A stretch of DNA of 64,000 bases. Source: Segatella baroniae B14 (lineage in GTDB: Bacteria > Bacteroidota > Bacteroidia > Bacteroidales > Bacteroidaceae). The translations under genes and the position numbers were made by a program. Each line of letters opens with the position of its first letter. Position 1 is the stretch's first letter. The stretch covers positions 424,001-488,000 of the forward strand of contig NZ_CP091800.1 in NCBI RefSeq assembly GCF_022024235.1, in the 5' to 3' direction. Under the pieces are notes generated by a model. That model did no database searches. It was not told the DNA's origin and saw only the letters and a program-made list of their open reading frames with translations. Below are positions 45,429 to 55,860 of the stretch, piece by piece.

Positions 45429-47780
45429 ATGAATAAAATCGTAAAAAATATCATATATTTTACAGCGCTGGGGGCTACATTGACCAGTTGCTCAGATAGT
45501 TTCCTGAAAGAAGAGATGGTAAGTACCATCACTCAGGATTATTTTGAAACTCAGCAGGGTTTAGATCAGCTCATAGTAAGTACTTATAATGCTGTTCGTC
45601 TGCGTCATCCTTATCAGGAAGGTGGATACATGTTTGAAACCGGTACAGATGTTGGTATCTGCAGTGGGTCTACAGCAGTGAATAATTTTTCTTCGTCAGC
45701 CTGGTCTTCTTCTGGTACCATCGCTACCCAGGGTAATACCTTCCTGGGTACGCAGAGCAAACAGCAGTCGGGCTATATCATCAATGCTTATCCTGTAGTG
45801 GCAGCTTGTAACCGAGCCATAACCGCTATCCGTTCGGGTAATGCTGTGGGCGACTATGCCACGGATGCAAATTATGCCGCACGAAGACTGTCAGAAGCCC
45901 TCTTTAATAGAGCTTATGTATTGTTCAGTCTGAACACACTTTTTGGTGATATCTATATTCCTACAACGAGTGTAACGACTATGCCAGACAATTTCGACTA
46001 TAAGCGCCAGCCTGCAGAAGAACTGTATCGCCTTCTGATAGGTGACTTGCGTTATGCTTACGAGCATCTGCCAGCCAGCTATAGTGACTCAGAGTTTGGT
46101 CGAATAACCAAGTATGCTGCTGCTCACTTCCTAGCCAAACTATACCTTTATCGTGCACAGGGTGCTGCGTATGGTACGAGCGAATATGGTAGAAATACTG
46201 ATGGAACTATCGATAACACTCATGCGAAATCGTATTTGGGACAGTTATATAAGGGTAATGTCAGTACCGATCTTGATTCGGTTATTTACTATGCGAATGC
46301 CGTGATAGGGAGTGGACAATATCAACTGGAGAGTAACTATGGTAATATTTTCAAGTGTGGCATCGGTGACTGGAGTAACGAAGGAAGTAAAGAACTTATT
46401 TTATCCGCAGTTTATGGTAACGGAACCGATAACTATCGCTACGGTAATCGAGTAGTGGCGCTCTTTGCGGGTAAATATGTGGATGCAAAATGGGGTATAC
46501 CAAATTATACCTGGGAAAATGAGACCCAACCTAAGGCAGGATACTATCATAACAATGACTGGGGATTTGATGTCTATACAGATAAAATCAATGATAGTAG
46601 ATATCAGAATTCATTCCATCTGGAATACACTACAGCTTTGAATGGTGGAACTTCTAGCAGTGCTGCTGCCGACGAGAAATATTATGCCTATAACGATGCT
46701 AGCAATGGTACATATACTTGGACTGAAGCTCAGGCGGAATATTTCAATACGCATATTCAACCTACCTATAAGCGTGCGTCCTGGGGTGGTAGAAAGGCTG
46801 TGGCAGGTGAACATAAAATGGGAACAGGCGATTTGGCCTTTGCCTATCTGGAAAATACAAAAGAAACGGCTATTGATGTAGAAGAGGCTGATGCACAACC
46901 ATTTGTACTCTTTGCTCGTTGGATGAAAAAGGATGGCAAGTATTATTATCGTCCACAGATTGTACCTAAAGGTACTCAATATTCTTTTGTCAACGATCTC
47001 GGTTCTGGAGCTTCGACCAACCATTATGGTCTTGAGAATCAAGTTTTGACCGGTGAGCCAGGTACGACAAAATATAATGATCCAAACCGTAGTGGTGTGA
47101 ATGCTCACTTTGGAACTCGTGACGTGCCTGTATTCCGCCTTGCTGAAACTTATCTGCTCCGTGCGGAAGCATACGGTCGAAAGGGTGATTATAGCAACGC
47201 TATTGCTGATATCAACCAGTTGCGCTATCGTGCAGCTTTCAAAGCCGGTGAAACTCGTAACGAGGTGTTGGCTAGATTGTATCCTGGACATGAGCTGCTG
47301 AATGCAGACGAGCAGGTGTATCCTTATACCGTAAGCAATGACGCTTATGCACAGATTAAGGTTGATGCCAGCTATTGGGATGGAACTTCTGCAAAATCAT
47401 TACAAGAGAATTATCCTCCTACCGCAGATACAGACGCGAAGCGTTTTATAGAGTTTATCTATAATGAGTATGCCCGTGAGTTTAATGAAGAAGAAATATA
47501 TTATGAAGGACTTCATCATTCGGGACTCCAGGCTGAGCGCATACAGTGGCATAATCAGATGGGTGCTAATGAAAATAATACGACCTATGCTGTAGGAAGC
47601 TGGGATAGTTCAGACAATACCACGTCGTCTACCGGACAGACGGGTAAGCCAAAAGGAAATTTCCAGAATTATATGACGATTAAGCCATTCCATGTGAATT
47701 TCCTCAATACACTGACAGATGAGGCTGGCCATGCATTGAGCGATGAAGCCAAACAACTCTATCAGAATTATGGATATTAA
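45429..47780 (+). CDS. SusD/RagB-family glycan-binding lipoprotein, unusually long
   Basis: 783 aa with a lipoprotein signal (IIYFTALGATLTSC). SusD hallmarks: DSFLKEEMVSTITQDYFETQ near the start, ARRLSEALFNRAYVLFSL (the EA.F.RA signature) at ~155, LIGDLRYAYEHLP, AAHFLAKLYLYRA and RLAETYLLRAEAYGRKGD near the C-terminus. Most SusD proteins have about 480-680 residues; the extra length lies in the central to C-terminal part (~330-540 and after 620), loops that usually shape the binding face. It works as the lid and first receptor over the SusC at 42097. A strong terminator follows at 47804. Confidence 0.94.
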   Translation: MNKIVKNIIYFTALGATLTSCSDSFLKEEMVSTITQDYFETQQGLDQLIVSTYNAVRLRHPYQEGGYMFETGTDVGICSGSTAVNNFSSSAWSSSGTIATQGNTFLGTQSKQQSGYIINAYPVVAACNRAITAIRSGNAVGDYATDANYAARRLSEALFNRAYVLFSLNTLFGDIYIPTTSVTTMPDNFDYKRQPAEELYRLLIGDLRYAYEHLPASYSDSEFGRITKYAAAHFLAKLYLYRAQGAAYGTSEYGRNTDGTIDNTHAKSYLGQLYKGNVSTDLDSVIYYANAVIGSGQYQLESNYGNIFKCGIGDWSNEGSKELILSAVYGNGTDNYRYGNRVVALFAGKYVDAKWGIPNYTWENETQPKAGYYHNNDWGFDVYTDKINDSRYQNSFHLEYTTALNGGTSSSAAADEKYYAYNDASNGTYTWTEAQAEYFNTHIQPTYKRASWGGRKAVAGEHKMGTGDLAFAYLENTKETAIDVEEADAQPFVLFARWMKKDGKYYYRPQIVPKGTQYSFVNDLGSGASTNHYGLENQVLTGEPGTTKYNDPNRSGVNAHFGTRDVPVFRLAETYLLRAEAYGRKGDYSNAIADINQLRYRAAFKAGETRNEVLARLYPGHELLNADEQVYPYTVSNDAYAQIKVDASYWDGTSAKSLQENYPPTADTDAKRFIEFIYNEYAREFNEEEIYYEGLHHSGLQAERIQWHNQMGANENNTTYAVGSWDSSDNTTSSTGQTGKPKGNFQNYMTIKPFHVNFLNTLTDEAGHALSDEAKQLYQNYGY

Positions 47781-47803
47781 TAAACAAGGAATAGTTAACA
47801 GCG

Positions 47804-47840
47804 AAATCGGGCACGTGCGTAAGGCAAGTGCCCGATTTTT
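47804..47840 (+). terminator. terminator of the SusC-SusD operon
   Basis: AAATCGGGCAC (47804-47814) and GTGCCCGATTT (47828-47838), a perfect 11-bp stem with a 13-base loop, followed by TTT. Confidence 0.88.
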
Positions 47841-47894
47841 ATAGGTAATAATCTACGGGAATCGTATAGATAGCTCCGATAAGCGTTAAGCTAT

Positions 47895-48557
47895 TTATAG
47901 ATATTCTCCTAACATATTCTTAATTCTGGTACTGATATTAGCATTATGCTGCGTATAGCGAATCATGCGACCATGGAATTTTACTTTAAGAATAGCTGCA
48001 TGGTATAAGACACAATGCTCCAAGTCAGGATCATTAGCTCGGATATGACCGTATGCCAAAATCTGCTTGCGATAAGTCTTGGCAACATCTTTTACAGAGT
48101 GTGTCATCAGATAACGCATGCTGATACCCTTTTTCTTTAATATGCTTTCATACTGTATCATCTCCTCATCCATTCTGATTTTATCCTCAGGAATGAGAGT
48201 CGTAATGCATTCGCTTATCATCAGTTTGTCGTCTGTATGCTGGTCAAAAACCTTATGATTAGGATACATCTCTGTATAGAGATATTCACAAGGTATAGTT
48301 ATGGTTTTGCCTTCAGGAGTGAAGACAGTAACATTGTAATTTAGCGTACAAATATTTTGATCAATAAATCCCAGCTTGATGTCTTTGAGGATATCCTTGG
48401 TAGAGGGATTGATATGAAATTCATGCCACGCAGGGTCATTTGGGTTTTCATGTAAATATTGTAATCGGCCTTTAGCCGATGCTTCGATATTGTTGTTACA
48501 ACAATAATATATAGTAACAGCAATTGCTATAACTATAAGTACTACTATTTTTTTCAT
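47895..48557 (-). CDS. membrane-anchored protein of unknown function
   Basis: 220 aa with an N-terminal hydrophobic helix (KKIVVLIVIAIAVTIYYCC) that may anchor it or act as a lipoprotein signal (the Cys pair follows YY). The mature part is rich in His, Tyr, Lys and Asp (NDPAWHEFHINPSTKDILKD, ITIPCEYLYTEMYP) and has no motif I recognise. A -7 box (CAAATATA at 48643-48650) lies upstream. It is transcribed against the SusC-SusD operon and is separated from it by the terminator at 47804, so it is not obviously part of the PUL. Confidence 0.55.
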   Translation of the reverse strand: MKKIVVLIVIAIAVTIYYCCNNNIEASAKGRLQYLHENPNDPAWHEFHINPSTKDILKDIKLGFIDQNICTLNYNVTVFTPEGKTITIPCEYLYTEMYPNHKVFDQHTDDKLMISECITTLIPEDKIRMDEEMIQYESILKKKGISMRYLMTHSVKDVAKTYRKQILAYGHIRANDPDLEHCVLYHAAILKVKFHGRMIRYTQHNANISTRIKNMLGEYL

Positions 48558-48762
48558 TTTGATGCTGATGTTTGGTCTTGAATGATATTATGAAATGCGA
48601 ATAATCTATGTGATAGAAATATACTTTAAAGGTTGTTCAAGACAAATATACATATTAATAGTGATATGTATTCGTATTTCAACCTATATCTTTTGTTTTA
48701 TTGATAATCATTAACGTTTTCGCTCTTTTCCCGTATATTGAAAGCTGAAAGCTAGCTGATAC

Positions 48763-48963
48763 TTAATGTACAGTACCAGCTAGTTTTTCACTACATTCAC
48801 GATTAATCTGTGCAATCTCTTTCTTACCTTCGATATAGTCAAGATAGATATCGTCGACCACGCTTTCGTCATAGTCTTCACATCCACCGGCATCCATGCC
48901 GAGGGCTTCTAAAACGATTTTGAGGCGTTCTTCTTTTGTCGTGTCTTTAATTAATATACTCAT
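48763..48963 (-). CDS. 66-aa acidic cytoplasmic protein
   Basis: 66 aa: starts MSILIKDTTKEERLKIVLEA, has an acidic middle (CEDYDESVVDDIYLDYIEG), and ends with KKEIAQINRECSEK. No signal peptide or membrane segment. The well-formed helix pattern and coding character support a real gene. I know similar small proteins in gut Bacteroidota and Firmicutes but no function. It lies 45 bases downstream of the HTCS gene on the same strand and might be co-transcribed with it. Confidence 0.6.
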   Translation of the reverse strand: MSILIKDTTKEERLKIVLEALGMDAGGCEDYDESVVDDIYLDYIEGKKEIAQINRECSEKLAGTVH

Positions 48964-49008
48964 TGTTTTTATGATTTTATGTTTAAATAATGATTTCGTT
49001 TTGTTGAT

Positions 49009-52000
49009 TTATAGCAATCCTTTTTTCTTCATATAATCTGTAGGCAGATCACCAAATTCAGCTTTAAAACTCTTTCTGAAATAGGCGATACTGTTGATAC
49101 CCACCATAAATGAAATATCGTTAAGACTATATTTATTCTCCATCATCAGTTGTTCAGCATAATGCATCCTGTATTTTCGGATGTATTCGTTGGTAGAGAG
49201 TCCGGTAAGAGCTTTCATCTTACGATAGAGTGAACTTCCACTCATGGCTACATGATCGGCTATCATATTGACATCGAGGTCGTTCCTAATATTATCCTGG
49301 ATGTATTGGTTTACCTTATCCAGGAATTTCTTGTCCGTAGTATTCAGTCTAACGGTTTCATTTGCCGTTGTTATAGCTGTGTATTGTGGATTTTCATCTG
49401 TTTTCAAAAAATCTATAGAATCCGAATTTACAGAAGTTTTTCCATCTTTTTTGGCAGCTGTGAGTGCAGATAACAGCATAAAGGCCTGTCCCACGGTTTC
49501 AGATTTAAAAGTTTTAGGTGGAGTAGTCCTTCTGTTCCCATATTTTAAGACCGTCTCTGTCTGTGATTCGAGAATGACACTGGCCATACGTTTACGTTGT
49601 TGCAGCAGATTGTTAACACGGCTCTCTAGTATAGCATGCGTAAACGGTTTGGTAATATAACTATCGGCACCAGCCTCATAACCTTCCACTTTAGCATCAT
49701 TAGAATCCTTAGCTGTCAATAATATAATAGGTATATGACAAGTACGCATATCCTCTTTCAGAGTACGGCACATCATGTTACCATTCATTTTCGGCATCAT
49801 GATATCTGAGATAATGATGTCTGGAATGGTTTCGAGTGCGATAGCCAAACCCTCTTGGCCATTTTGTGCCTGTTTGACTGTGAAATGTTGTGCAAATGAT
49901 GCTGTCACATATTCGAGAATATCGTGGTTGTCTTCCACGACGAGCATAATCGGCTTTTCGTCTGCAGCTTGGTTATTTTCTGTAGACAGTTCTTTCGTGT
50001 TTGCAGCGGTAGGAGTATGCTGGTTACTTCGTTTAGCTTTAGGATATACATTCTCCTCATCGAGCGATACAACGAAACTGGTACCTTGCTCAAGACTGCT
50101 CTTCAACTGAATAGTACCCTGATGGAGTTCGACCAACTGCTTAACCAAAGCCAGACCGATACCTGTGCCAAAGGCCTGGTGCTTACCTCTCTCTTGGTAG
50201 AAGCATTCGTAAATATGCTCTTGAGCCTTTTGAGAGATACCATGTCCAGTATCACTTATAGTGATATCTACCAAATGCTTATTTAATAGTCTTCGTCGTT
50301 CTACGCTGATATCTATCGACCCTCTTTCGGTATATTTAATAGAATTAGTTACCAGATTATCGACAATCATGCCAATAGCATCCTTGTCAAAATACATTTC
50401 GATACGAGGTTCTTGGGCAAAGAATCGAATCTCTACCTCCTTCTTACGATTGAGTTCTTGATATTTTATAATGCACTCGTGGATATAATCAACAATATTA
50501 TCATGTGATATCAACAATTCTCGAGTTTTGCTCACAGATTTTCTGAATTCAAGGATAGATGTGATTAAATTGTTGAGATGCTGTGCATTCTGATGAATAA
50601 GAGACAACTGATGGTTGACCGAATCAGGTAAATCGGTGCGCTTAGAAATGTCTTCTAGTGGACTCAAAATGAGAGTAAGAGGGGTACGAAGTTCGTGCGT
50701 GATATTCGTATAGAAGCGTATACGCTCTTCGCTCAAAGCCTGTTCGTTAGCCAGATTCATCTTCTCTGATTCTAACAAATATTTTAATTGGATATGACGA
50801 ATAATTGTACGGACTATCACAAAAATGACACCGATAAATACAAAGATATAGAGCATCTTCATCCACCAAGTGAAATACCATGGGGCAGCTATAATCAGTT
50901 TGAACGCTGTATACTTTTTAGGCCAAGGCTGATTACGTAAGTGACACTTTACTAACAGGTTATGTGTACCATAAGGTACCTCATGGAGAATGGCTCTGTT
51001 TTTAGATGTATAGTACCAATCCTTATTGACACCTTCCAGTTTGTAACAATATTCCACACAGTGTCTATATTCATATTCTTGAATATTCAAGTCTATATCC
51101 AGAGTATTCTGGTCTGATTCCACTCTTAATTCCTTTTTGCCAATCAGATTGACGACACTATCTTCTATTTCATTACCATTATTATGGTAGAGATGAAGGC
51201 CAGTGATATACGCTTTAAGTTCTTTGCGACGCGAGAAGATATCCTTTGGATTAAAATAGTTGAGGCCAGCTTCAGTAGTACCGAAATAAATGATATTATT
51301 AAGGCCTTGAGCTACACAGCCAGCCACGAAATCGCCAACTAAGACATTATCGTTATAACCAAAGTTAATAAATTTTCCCTTTCTAAGGCAGCTCAATCCC
51401 TTCGCCGTACTTACCCAGATATCTCCATCACGATTTTGTATGACAGCTCGAATGAAATTACTCTTCAATCCATCTTTTGTCGTATATAGTTTATATTTGC
51501 CCTTAACAAACTGGTTGTCGAATCGTACTAATCCTTCATCCGTGGCAGCCCAGATATATCCATCTCGATCTTGCATCAGATGTGCAGCGGTATTCGTAGG
51601 GAAACCGGTACGTGAGCTAAATCTCTTAACGAGTTTTTCGTTAGGACTATATACATAGATACCGTCTCCCAATACGTTTTCCCACGCATTACCCTTTTTG
51701 TCGAAAACAATAGAGGTAACCATAAACCCCTCTCTCTTTATAGAGCGAATTACTTTTAGCGTATTCTTGTCGACTATAATGACACCGGTGGCTGTACCTA
51801 TTCTTATTCTTCCTAAAGGATCTTCCTGAAAGCATCTGACGTCTTCGTTATTAAGAATATGAGTCATCTGAGAACCTTTGCGTACATAAGCACCATTGAG
51901 ATAGGAACCAAACCATAGATTGCCGCTTTTATCCTTATAAGCAGCCCGTATAACACTGTTATTCATCGAATATTCGGCTATGCGATGTAAATCTGGTGAA

Positions 52001-53181
52001 AATTCAGCCACACCGTAGCCACCTGTACCGACAAAAAGATGATTTTGGTTATCCACCACAAGACTTAATACAGAACGTGCAGATAAAAACTCATCAGAGT
52101 TGGCACCGTATATAATTTTGCGGATAGGTGGTAGAGAATTTGTGATAAAGTTTACCCCTGAACCGTAATGGCCTATCCATAGATTGTGATGGGAATCTTC
52201 GTAGAATGTGCGTACAAAATTACTCACCAGACTATGTTGGGTGTCGCCAGCCGTAATCTGATTAAAATGGAAAACCTCTTTTTGTGAAAGTTCTTGAGGT
52301 GAATGGAGTAGAATGATACCATTTTGTTCGACACTCACCATGATGCGGTAATTCTCAGATATGCCGATGGTGAAAATGCGGTGGCCATCTATCTGTGGGT
52401 GATGGATAGGAGTAATCTTGTCTGTAGCGTAATCATACAGGCAGAGCCCCTTACTCGTGCCTACCCAAATATTACCGACAGGGTCTTGATAAAGACTATT
52501 CACTTCATCGCTCATAAGCGATGATGGTTGGATAGAATTAGCACGGTAGTTTTTAGCTTTTCGTGTATGGGTATTAATTAAGGTAAGACCATGATGCCTG
52601 TGGCCTACTAATATCAGTCCATCGCGCAAATCAAGGGCACACCAAAGATCATCATCGGGTAACCCTTTCACATTCTTACTATTATAGTGAGTAAACTTCC
52701 CTGTTTTGTAGTTAAAGTGATCCAAACCACTACTATAGGTAGTAATCCACATATTGCCATCGTAAGCACGTGTAAGATAGGTTATCTCGTTGGCTATCAG
52801 ACTATATCTGTCTTGATTGTTATGTCGATAATTTTTAAAGGTGTTCGTGGCATAATTAAATGCATTCAGGCCACGGTCTCGTGTACCAATCCAAAGTATC
52901 GGTCGTTTGGGATCATCGAGTAGACTTCTAATATTATTATCCGTCAGCTGACCTGGTGATTTATAATAACTGATAAAGTGGGAACCGTCGAAACGATTAA
53001 GCCCTTGTTCTGTGGCAAACCACATGAATCCCCATTTATCCTGTTTTATGTCAAGAATATAGTTGCTGGAAAGTCCTTCTCGGAGTCCCAGCTTTTTTAC
53101 ATCAAAGTCAGTCCTGCTTTGCGCAGCATATATACTTAAACTTAGTAAATAATAAAAAGCAAATAAAAGCCAATGTTTCAT
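49009..53181 (-). CDS. hybrid two-component system regulator (HTCS) of the PUL
   Basis: 1390 aa from the ATG at 53181, chosen because a signal peptide (KHWLLFAFYYLLSLSIYAAQ) follows; a longer frame to 53238 hides it. Domains: two beta-propellers of Reg_prop repeats (~25-640; WFATEQGLNRFDG, LWIGTRDRGLNAF), a Y_Y_Y sensor (~650-780), a membrane helix (~790-810), histidine kinase with His829 (NITHELRTPL) and ATP-binding boxes (DNLVTNSIKYTERG, DTGHGIS, GTGIGLALV), receiver domain with Asp1126 (IIISDIMMPKMNG), and an AraC-type DNA-binding end (~1280-1390; LYRKMKALTG, GINSIAYFRKSFKAEFG). Known: HTCS proteins sense glycan breakdown products in the periplasm and activate PUL genes. It is divergent from the GH95 gene. 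All signalling residues look intact. Confidence 0.97.
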   Translation of the reverse strand: MKHWLLFAFYYLLSLSIYAAQSRTDFDVKKLGLREGLSSNYILDIKQDKWGFMWFATEQGLNRFDGSHFISYYKSPGQLTDNNIRSLLDDPKRPILWIGTRDRGLNAFNYATNTFKNYRHNNQDRYSLIANEITYLTRAYDGNMWITTYSSGLDHFNYKTGKFTHYNSKNVKGLPDDDLWCALDLRDGLILVGHRHHGLTLINTHTRKAKNYRANSIQPSSLMSDEVNSLYQDPVGNIWVGTSKGLCLYDYATDKITPIHHPQIDGHRIFTIGISENYRIMVSVEQNGIILLHSPQELSQKEVFHFNQITAGDTQHSLVSNFVRTFYEDSHHNLWIGHYGSGVNFITNSLPPIRKIIYGANSDEFLSARSVLSLVVDNQNHLFVGTGGYGVAEFSPDLHRIAEYSMNNSVIRAAYKDKSGNLWFGSYLNGAYVRKGSQMTHILNNEDVRCFQEDPLGRIRIGTATGVIIVDKNTLKVIRSIKREGFMVTSIVFDKKGNAWENVLGDGIYVYSPNEKLVKRFSSRTGFPTNTAAHLMQDRDGYIWAATDEGLVRFDNQFVKGKYKLYTTKDGLKSNFIRAVIQNRDGDIWVSTAKGLSCLRKGKFINFGYNDNVLVGDFVAGCVAQGLNNIIYFGTTEAGLNYFNPKDIFSRRKELKAYITGLHLYHNNGNEIEDSVVNLIGKKELRVESDQNTLDIDLNIQEYEYRHCVEYCYKLEGVNKDWYYTSKNRAILHEVPYGTHNLLVKCHLRNQPWPKKYTAFKLIIAAPWYFTWWMKMLYIFVFIGVIFVIVRTIIRHIQLKYLLESEKMNLANEQALSEERIRFYTNITHELRTPLTLILSPLEDISKRTDLPDSVNHQLSLIHQNAQHLNNLITSILEFRKSVSKTRELLISHDNIVDYIHECIIKYQELNRKKEVEIRFFAQEPRIEMYFDKDAIGMIVDNLVTNSIKYTERGSIDISVERRRLLNKHLVDITISDTGHGISQKAQEHIYECFYQERGKHQAFGTGIGLALVKQLVELHQGTIQLKSSLEQGTSFVVSLDEENVYPKAKRSNQHTPTAANTKELSTENNQAADEKPIMLVVEDNHDILEYVTASFAQHFTVKQAQNGQEGLAIALETIPDIIISDIMMPKMNGNMMCRTLKEDMRTCHIPIILLTAKDSNDAKVEGYEAGADSYITKPFTHAILESRVNNLLQQRKRMASVILESQTETVLKYGNRRTTPPKTFKSETVGQAFMLLSALTAAKKDGKTSVNSDSIDFLKTDENPQYTAITTANETVRLNTTDKKFLDKVNQYIQDNIRNDLDVNMIADHVAMSGSSLYRKMKALTGLSTNEYIRKYRMHYAEQLMMENKYSLNDISFMVGINSIAYFRKSFKAEFGDLPTDYMKKKGLL

Positions 53182-53227
53182 TATGAATACTCTCGTATGT
53201 ACTTGTTTTCTTACACATGTATGGATG

Positions 53228-53350
53228 CAAAGATACATTTTTTTTGATTAGTGTGCTTCTTTATTGATCATAAAAACTATCTTTTTGGACAAATAATCAT
53301 ATAAAAAGCAGTTTTTGGGGGGCTTTGTGTGTCAATTTTTAGTATATTTG
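53228..53350. promoter_or_regulatory. divergent promoter region HTCS / GH95
   Basis: Two -7 boxes face away from each other: CAAAGATA (53228-53235, minus-strand TATCTTTG) for the HTCS gene, and TATATTTG (53343-53350) for GH95, 22 bases before its ATG. Neither has a good -33 element, which suits activator-dependent control by the HTCS. Confidence 0.5.
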
Positions 53351-53371
53351 CGTATCTAAAAACCTTCATAT

Positions 53372-55780
53372 ATGTTAAAATCCATACTGTTGTCTGGTTT
53401 CCTGCTTATGAAGTTTTGGGCTCCTTCATGGGCACAAATGCAACTTCTCTATCATGAGCCTGCTCACTATTTCGAGGAATCTTTACCGATTGGTAATGGT
53501 AAGCTTGGCGGATTGGTCTATGGTAATCCGAAACACGATACGATTTATCTAAACGATATCACTTTGTGGACTGGTAAGCCTGTAGACCTAGATGAGGGAA
53601 AGGGAGCTTCTTTATGGCTACCAGAAATACGAAAAGCACTCTTTGCAGAAAACTATCGTAAGGCCGATTCTCTACAATTGCATCTGCAAGGAAAAAATTC
53701 AGCGTTTTATCAGCCTTTAGGTACACTTCAACTTACTAGTTTAACAGACGAGCGTTATTCTGATTATCAGCGTCAACTCGATCTGGATAGTTCACTGGTT
53801 AAAATCAGTTATCGACAAGGTGGAGTACTGTATCAGCGTGAATATTTTGCTGATAATCCCGACAATATGCTGGCCATTCGTATTAGTGGCGACAAAAAGG
53901 GAAGTGTTTCGATGGATATTTCTATCGGTTCGCTGTTGCCAGTACAAGTGAAGGCTTCGCTTACCAGAAGTTTGCAGGCTAATACCGCTCAAGGTCAACT
54001 TACGATGTTGGGACATGCTCAAGGCGTCAGCAGCGAATCTACTCATTTTTGCACCATGCTTCAGGCTCGTGCTCAAGGTGGGACAGTTCAGGTAATTCAT
54101 GGAAAATTGAGAGTGGAACATGCTGATACCCTTATTATATATATAGTGAACGAAACCAGTTTTGCTGGTGCTGATAAACATCCGGTGCAAGATGGTGCAC
54201 CTTACCTCGCTCAGGTAACTGATGATTTATGGCATTTGCAAAATTATAGCTATGACGAATTGCGTAGTCGTCATGTAGCTGATTATCAGAAGTTTTATAA
54301 TCGAGTCAAACTTCGTCTCGGTACAGTCGATCATGCTCCACAAACCGTGGATACATGGTCACTCCTAAAAAACTATGGTAAGAATCATCAAGCGTATCTT
54401 GACCGTTATTTAGAAACCCTCTATTTCCAATATGGGCGCTATCTACTGATCAGTTGTTCTCGTACATCAGGTGTTCCCGCCAATCTACAAGGGCTTTGGA
54501 ATCACTATCTGGAAGCTCCATGGCGTGGTAATTACACCGTAAATATCAATCTGGAAGAGAATTATTGGCCAGCAGAAGTTGCCAATCTGAGTGAGATGGA
54601 AGAACCCATTCACGATTTTATGGCATCTTTAGCTCAAAATGGACATTTCACGGCGCACCATTTTTATGGGATAGACCGAGGTTGGTGCTCTTCACATAAT
54701 AGTGATATCTGGGCCAAAACCGCACCGGTAGGCGAGGGCAGGGAAAGTCCGGAGTGGAGTAACTGGAATATGGGAGGAGCATGGTTGTCATCTACACTTT
54801 GGGAACATTATCTCTATACACAAGATCTTGATTTTCTGCGTCGTACTGCTTATCCTATTCTGAATGGCGCTAGTCAGTTTGTTTTACGTTGGCTTGTGGA
54901 TAATCCCCAAAAATCGGGTGAGTTGATTACCGCCCCAAGTACCAGTCCTGAGAACGAATATGTGACCGATAAAGGATATCATGGTACAACTTGTTATGGT
55001 GGTACAGCAGATTTGGCCATTATCCGCGAATTATTGCTGAATACCCTTCATGCACGACAAGTGCTCGGACTGAAAGAGAAAAAAGAAGACCAAAAAGGTT
55101 ACCCTACTGTCAGTGAGGCTTTAGCCCGATTACATCCTTATACGGTAGGCAAGGATGGTGATCTCAATGAATGGTATTACGACTGGAAGGATTACGATAT
55201 TCATCATCGACATCAGTCACATCTTATCGGACTCTATCCTGGGCACCATATCACGATAGATCAGCAGCCACAGTTGGCTGCTGCTGCAGAGAAAACGCTG
55301 CTGCAGAAGGGTGAAGAGACTACCGGCTGGAGTACGGGGTGGCGTATAAACCTTTGGGCTCGCCTGCATCGGGCGGATATGGCCTATCGCACTTTTCAGC
55401 GTTTGTTGCAATATGTAACCCCAGATCAGTATCAGGGTAAAGACCGTATGCATCGAGGTGGAACCTATCCGAATCTCTTTGATGCCCATCCGCCTTTCCA
55501 AATCGATGGAAATTTCGGTGGTACCGCAGGTGTTTGTGAAATGTTACTGCAGAGTGAGGTTGATTATAGTAAACGTAAACCTCAGTATCATGTCTATCTT
55601 TTACCTGCTTTACCAGAAGAGTGGAAAGACGGCGAAGTAAGTGGACTTTGTGCCCGTGGGGGTATCGTTGTGAACATGAAGTGGAGAAACGGAAAGGTGG
55701 TAGACTATCAGTTGACTTCGAAGACAGGTAAGCCTGTTAAGGCCATTGTGCATGTAAATGGACAAATTATACGAGAATAA
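53372..55780 (+). CDS. GH95-family glycosidase (alpha-L-fucosidase/alpha-L-galactosidase type)
   Basis: 802 aa with a signal peptide (LLSGFLLMKFWAPSWAQ). The N-terminal beta domain carries the family's start ESLPIGNGKLGGLVYG, LNDITLWTGKP and ALFAENYRKAD. The (alpha/alpha)6 barrel has RTSGVPANLQGLWN, VNINLEENYWPAEVANL, NEWYYDWKDYD, WSTGWRINLWARLHRADMAY, and FQIDGNFGGTAGVCEMLL. Known: GH95 enzymes are inverting exo-glycosidases that remove terminal alpha-1,2-linked fucose or the related L-galactose. It is probably periplasmic. Located beside and divergent from the HTCS, it is the one clear carbohydrate enzyme of this PUL, which suggests a fucosylated or galactosylated plant or host glycan. Confidence 0.95.
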   Translation: MLKSILLSGFLLMKFWAPSWAQMQLLYHEPAHYFEESLPIGNGKLGGLVYGNPKHDTIYLNDITLWTGKPVDLDEGKGASLWLPEIRKALFAENYRKADSLQLHLQGKNSAFYQPLGTLQLTSLTDERYSDYQRQLDLDSSLVKISYRQGGVLYQREYFADNPDNMLAIRISGDKKGSVSMDISIGSLLPVQVKASLTRSLQANTAQGQLTMLGHAQGVSSESTHFCTMLQARAQGGTVQVIHGKLRVEHADTLIIYIVNETSFAGADKHPVQDGAPYLAQVTDDLWHLQNYSYDELRSRHVADYQKFYNRVKLRLGTVDHAPQTVDTWSLLKNYGKNHQAYLDRYLETLYFQYGRYLLISCSRTSGVPANLQGLWNHYLEAPWRGNYTVNINLEENYWPAEVANLSEMEEPIHDFMASLAQNGHFTAHHFYGIDRGWCSSHNSDIWAKTAPVGEGRESPEWSNWNMGGAWLSSTLWEHYLYTQDLDFLRRTAYPILNGASQFVLRWLVDNPQKSGELITAPSTSPENEYVTDKGYHGTTCYGGTADLAIIRELLLNTLHARQVLGLKEKKEDQKGYPTVSEALARLHPYTVGKDGDLNEWYYDWKDYDIHHRHQSHLIGLYPGHHITIDQQPQLAAAAEKTLLQKGEETTGWSTGWRINLWARLHRADMAYRTFQRLLQYVTPDQYQGKDRMHRGGTYPNLFDAHPPFQIDGNFGGTAGVCEMLLQSEVDYSKRKPQYHVYLLPALPEEWKDGEVSGLCARGGIVVNMKWRNGKVVDYQLTSKTGKPVKAIVHVNGQIIRE

Positions 55781-55826
55781 TTCTGAATAGAATGCTAAAA
55801 AAAGAAGTCATGTGAGAAAAAAATCG

Positions 55827-55834
55827 TACTTTTG
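55827..55834 (+). promoter_or_regulatory. -7 box of the CyuA-like gene
   Basis: TACTTTTG, matching TAnnTTTG, 26 bases before the ATG at 55861. No convincing -33 element. Confidence 0.45.
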
Positions 55835-55860
55835 CACCATTAATAGAAGAGAATTATAAA

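Noticed and set aside
46611-47291. 226-codon minus-strand frame opposite the long SusD
   Set aside because: Ile/Ser/Cys-rich antisense sequence without domain or start context.
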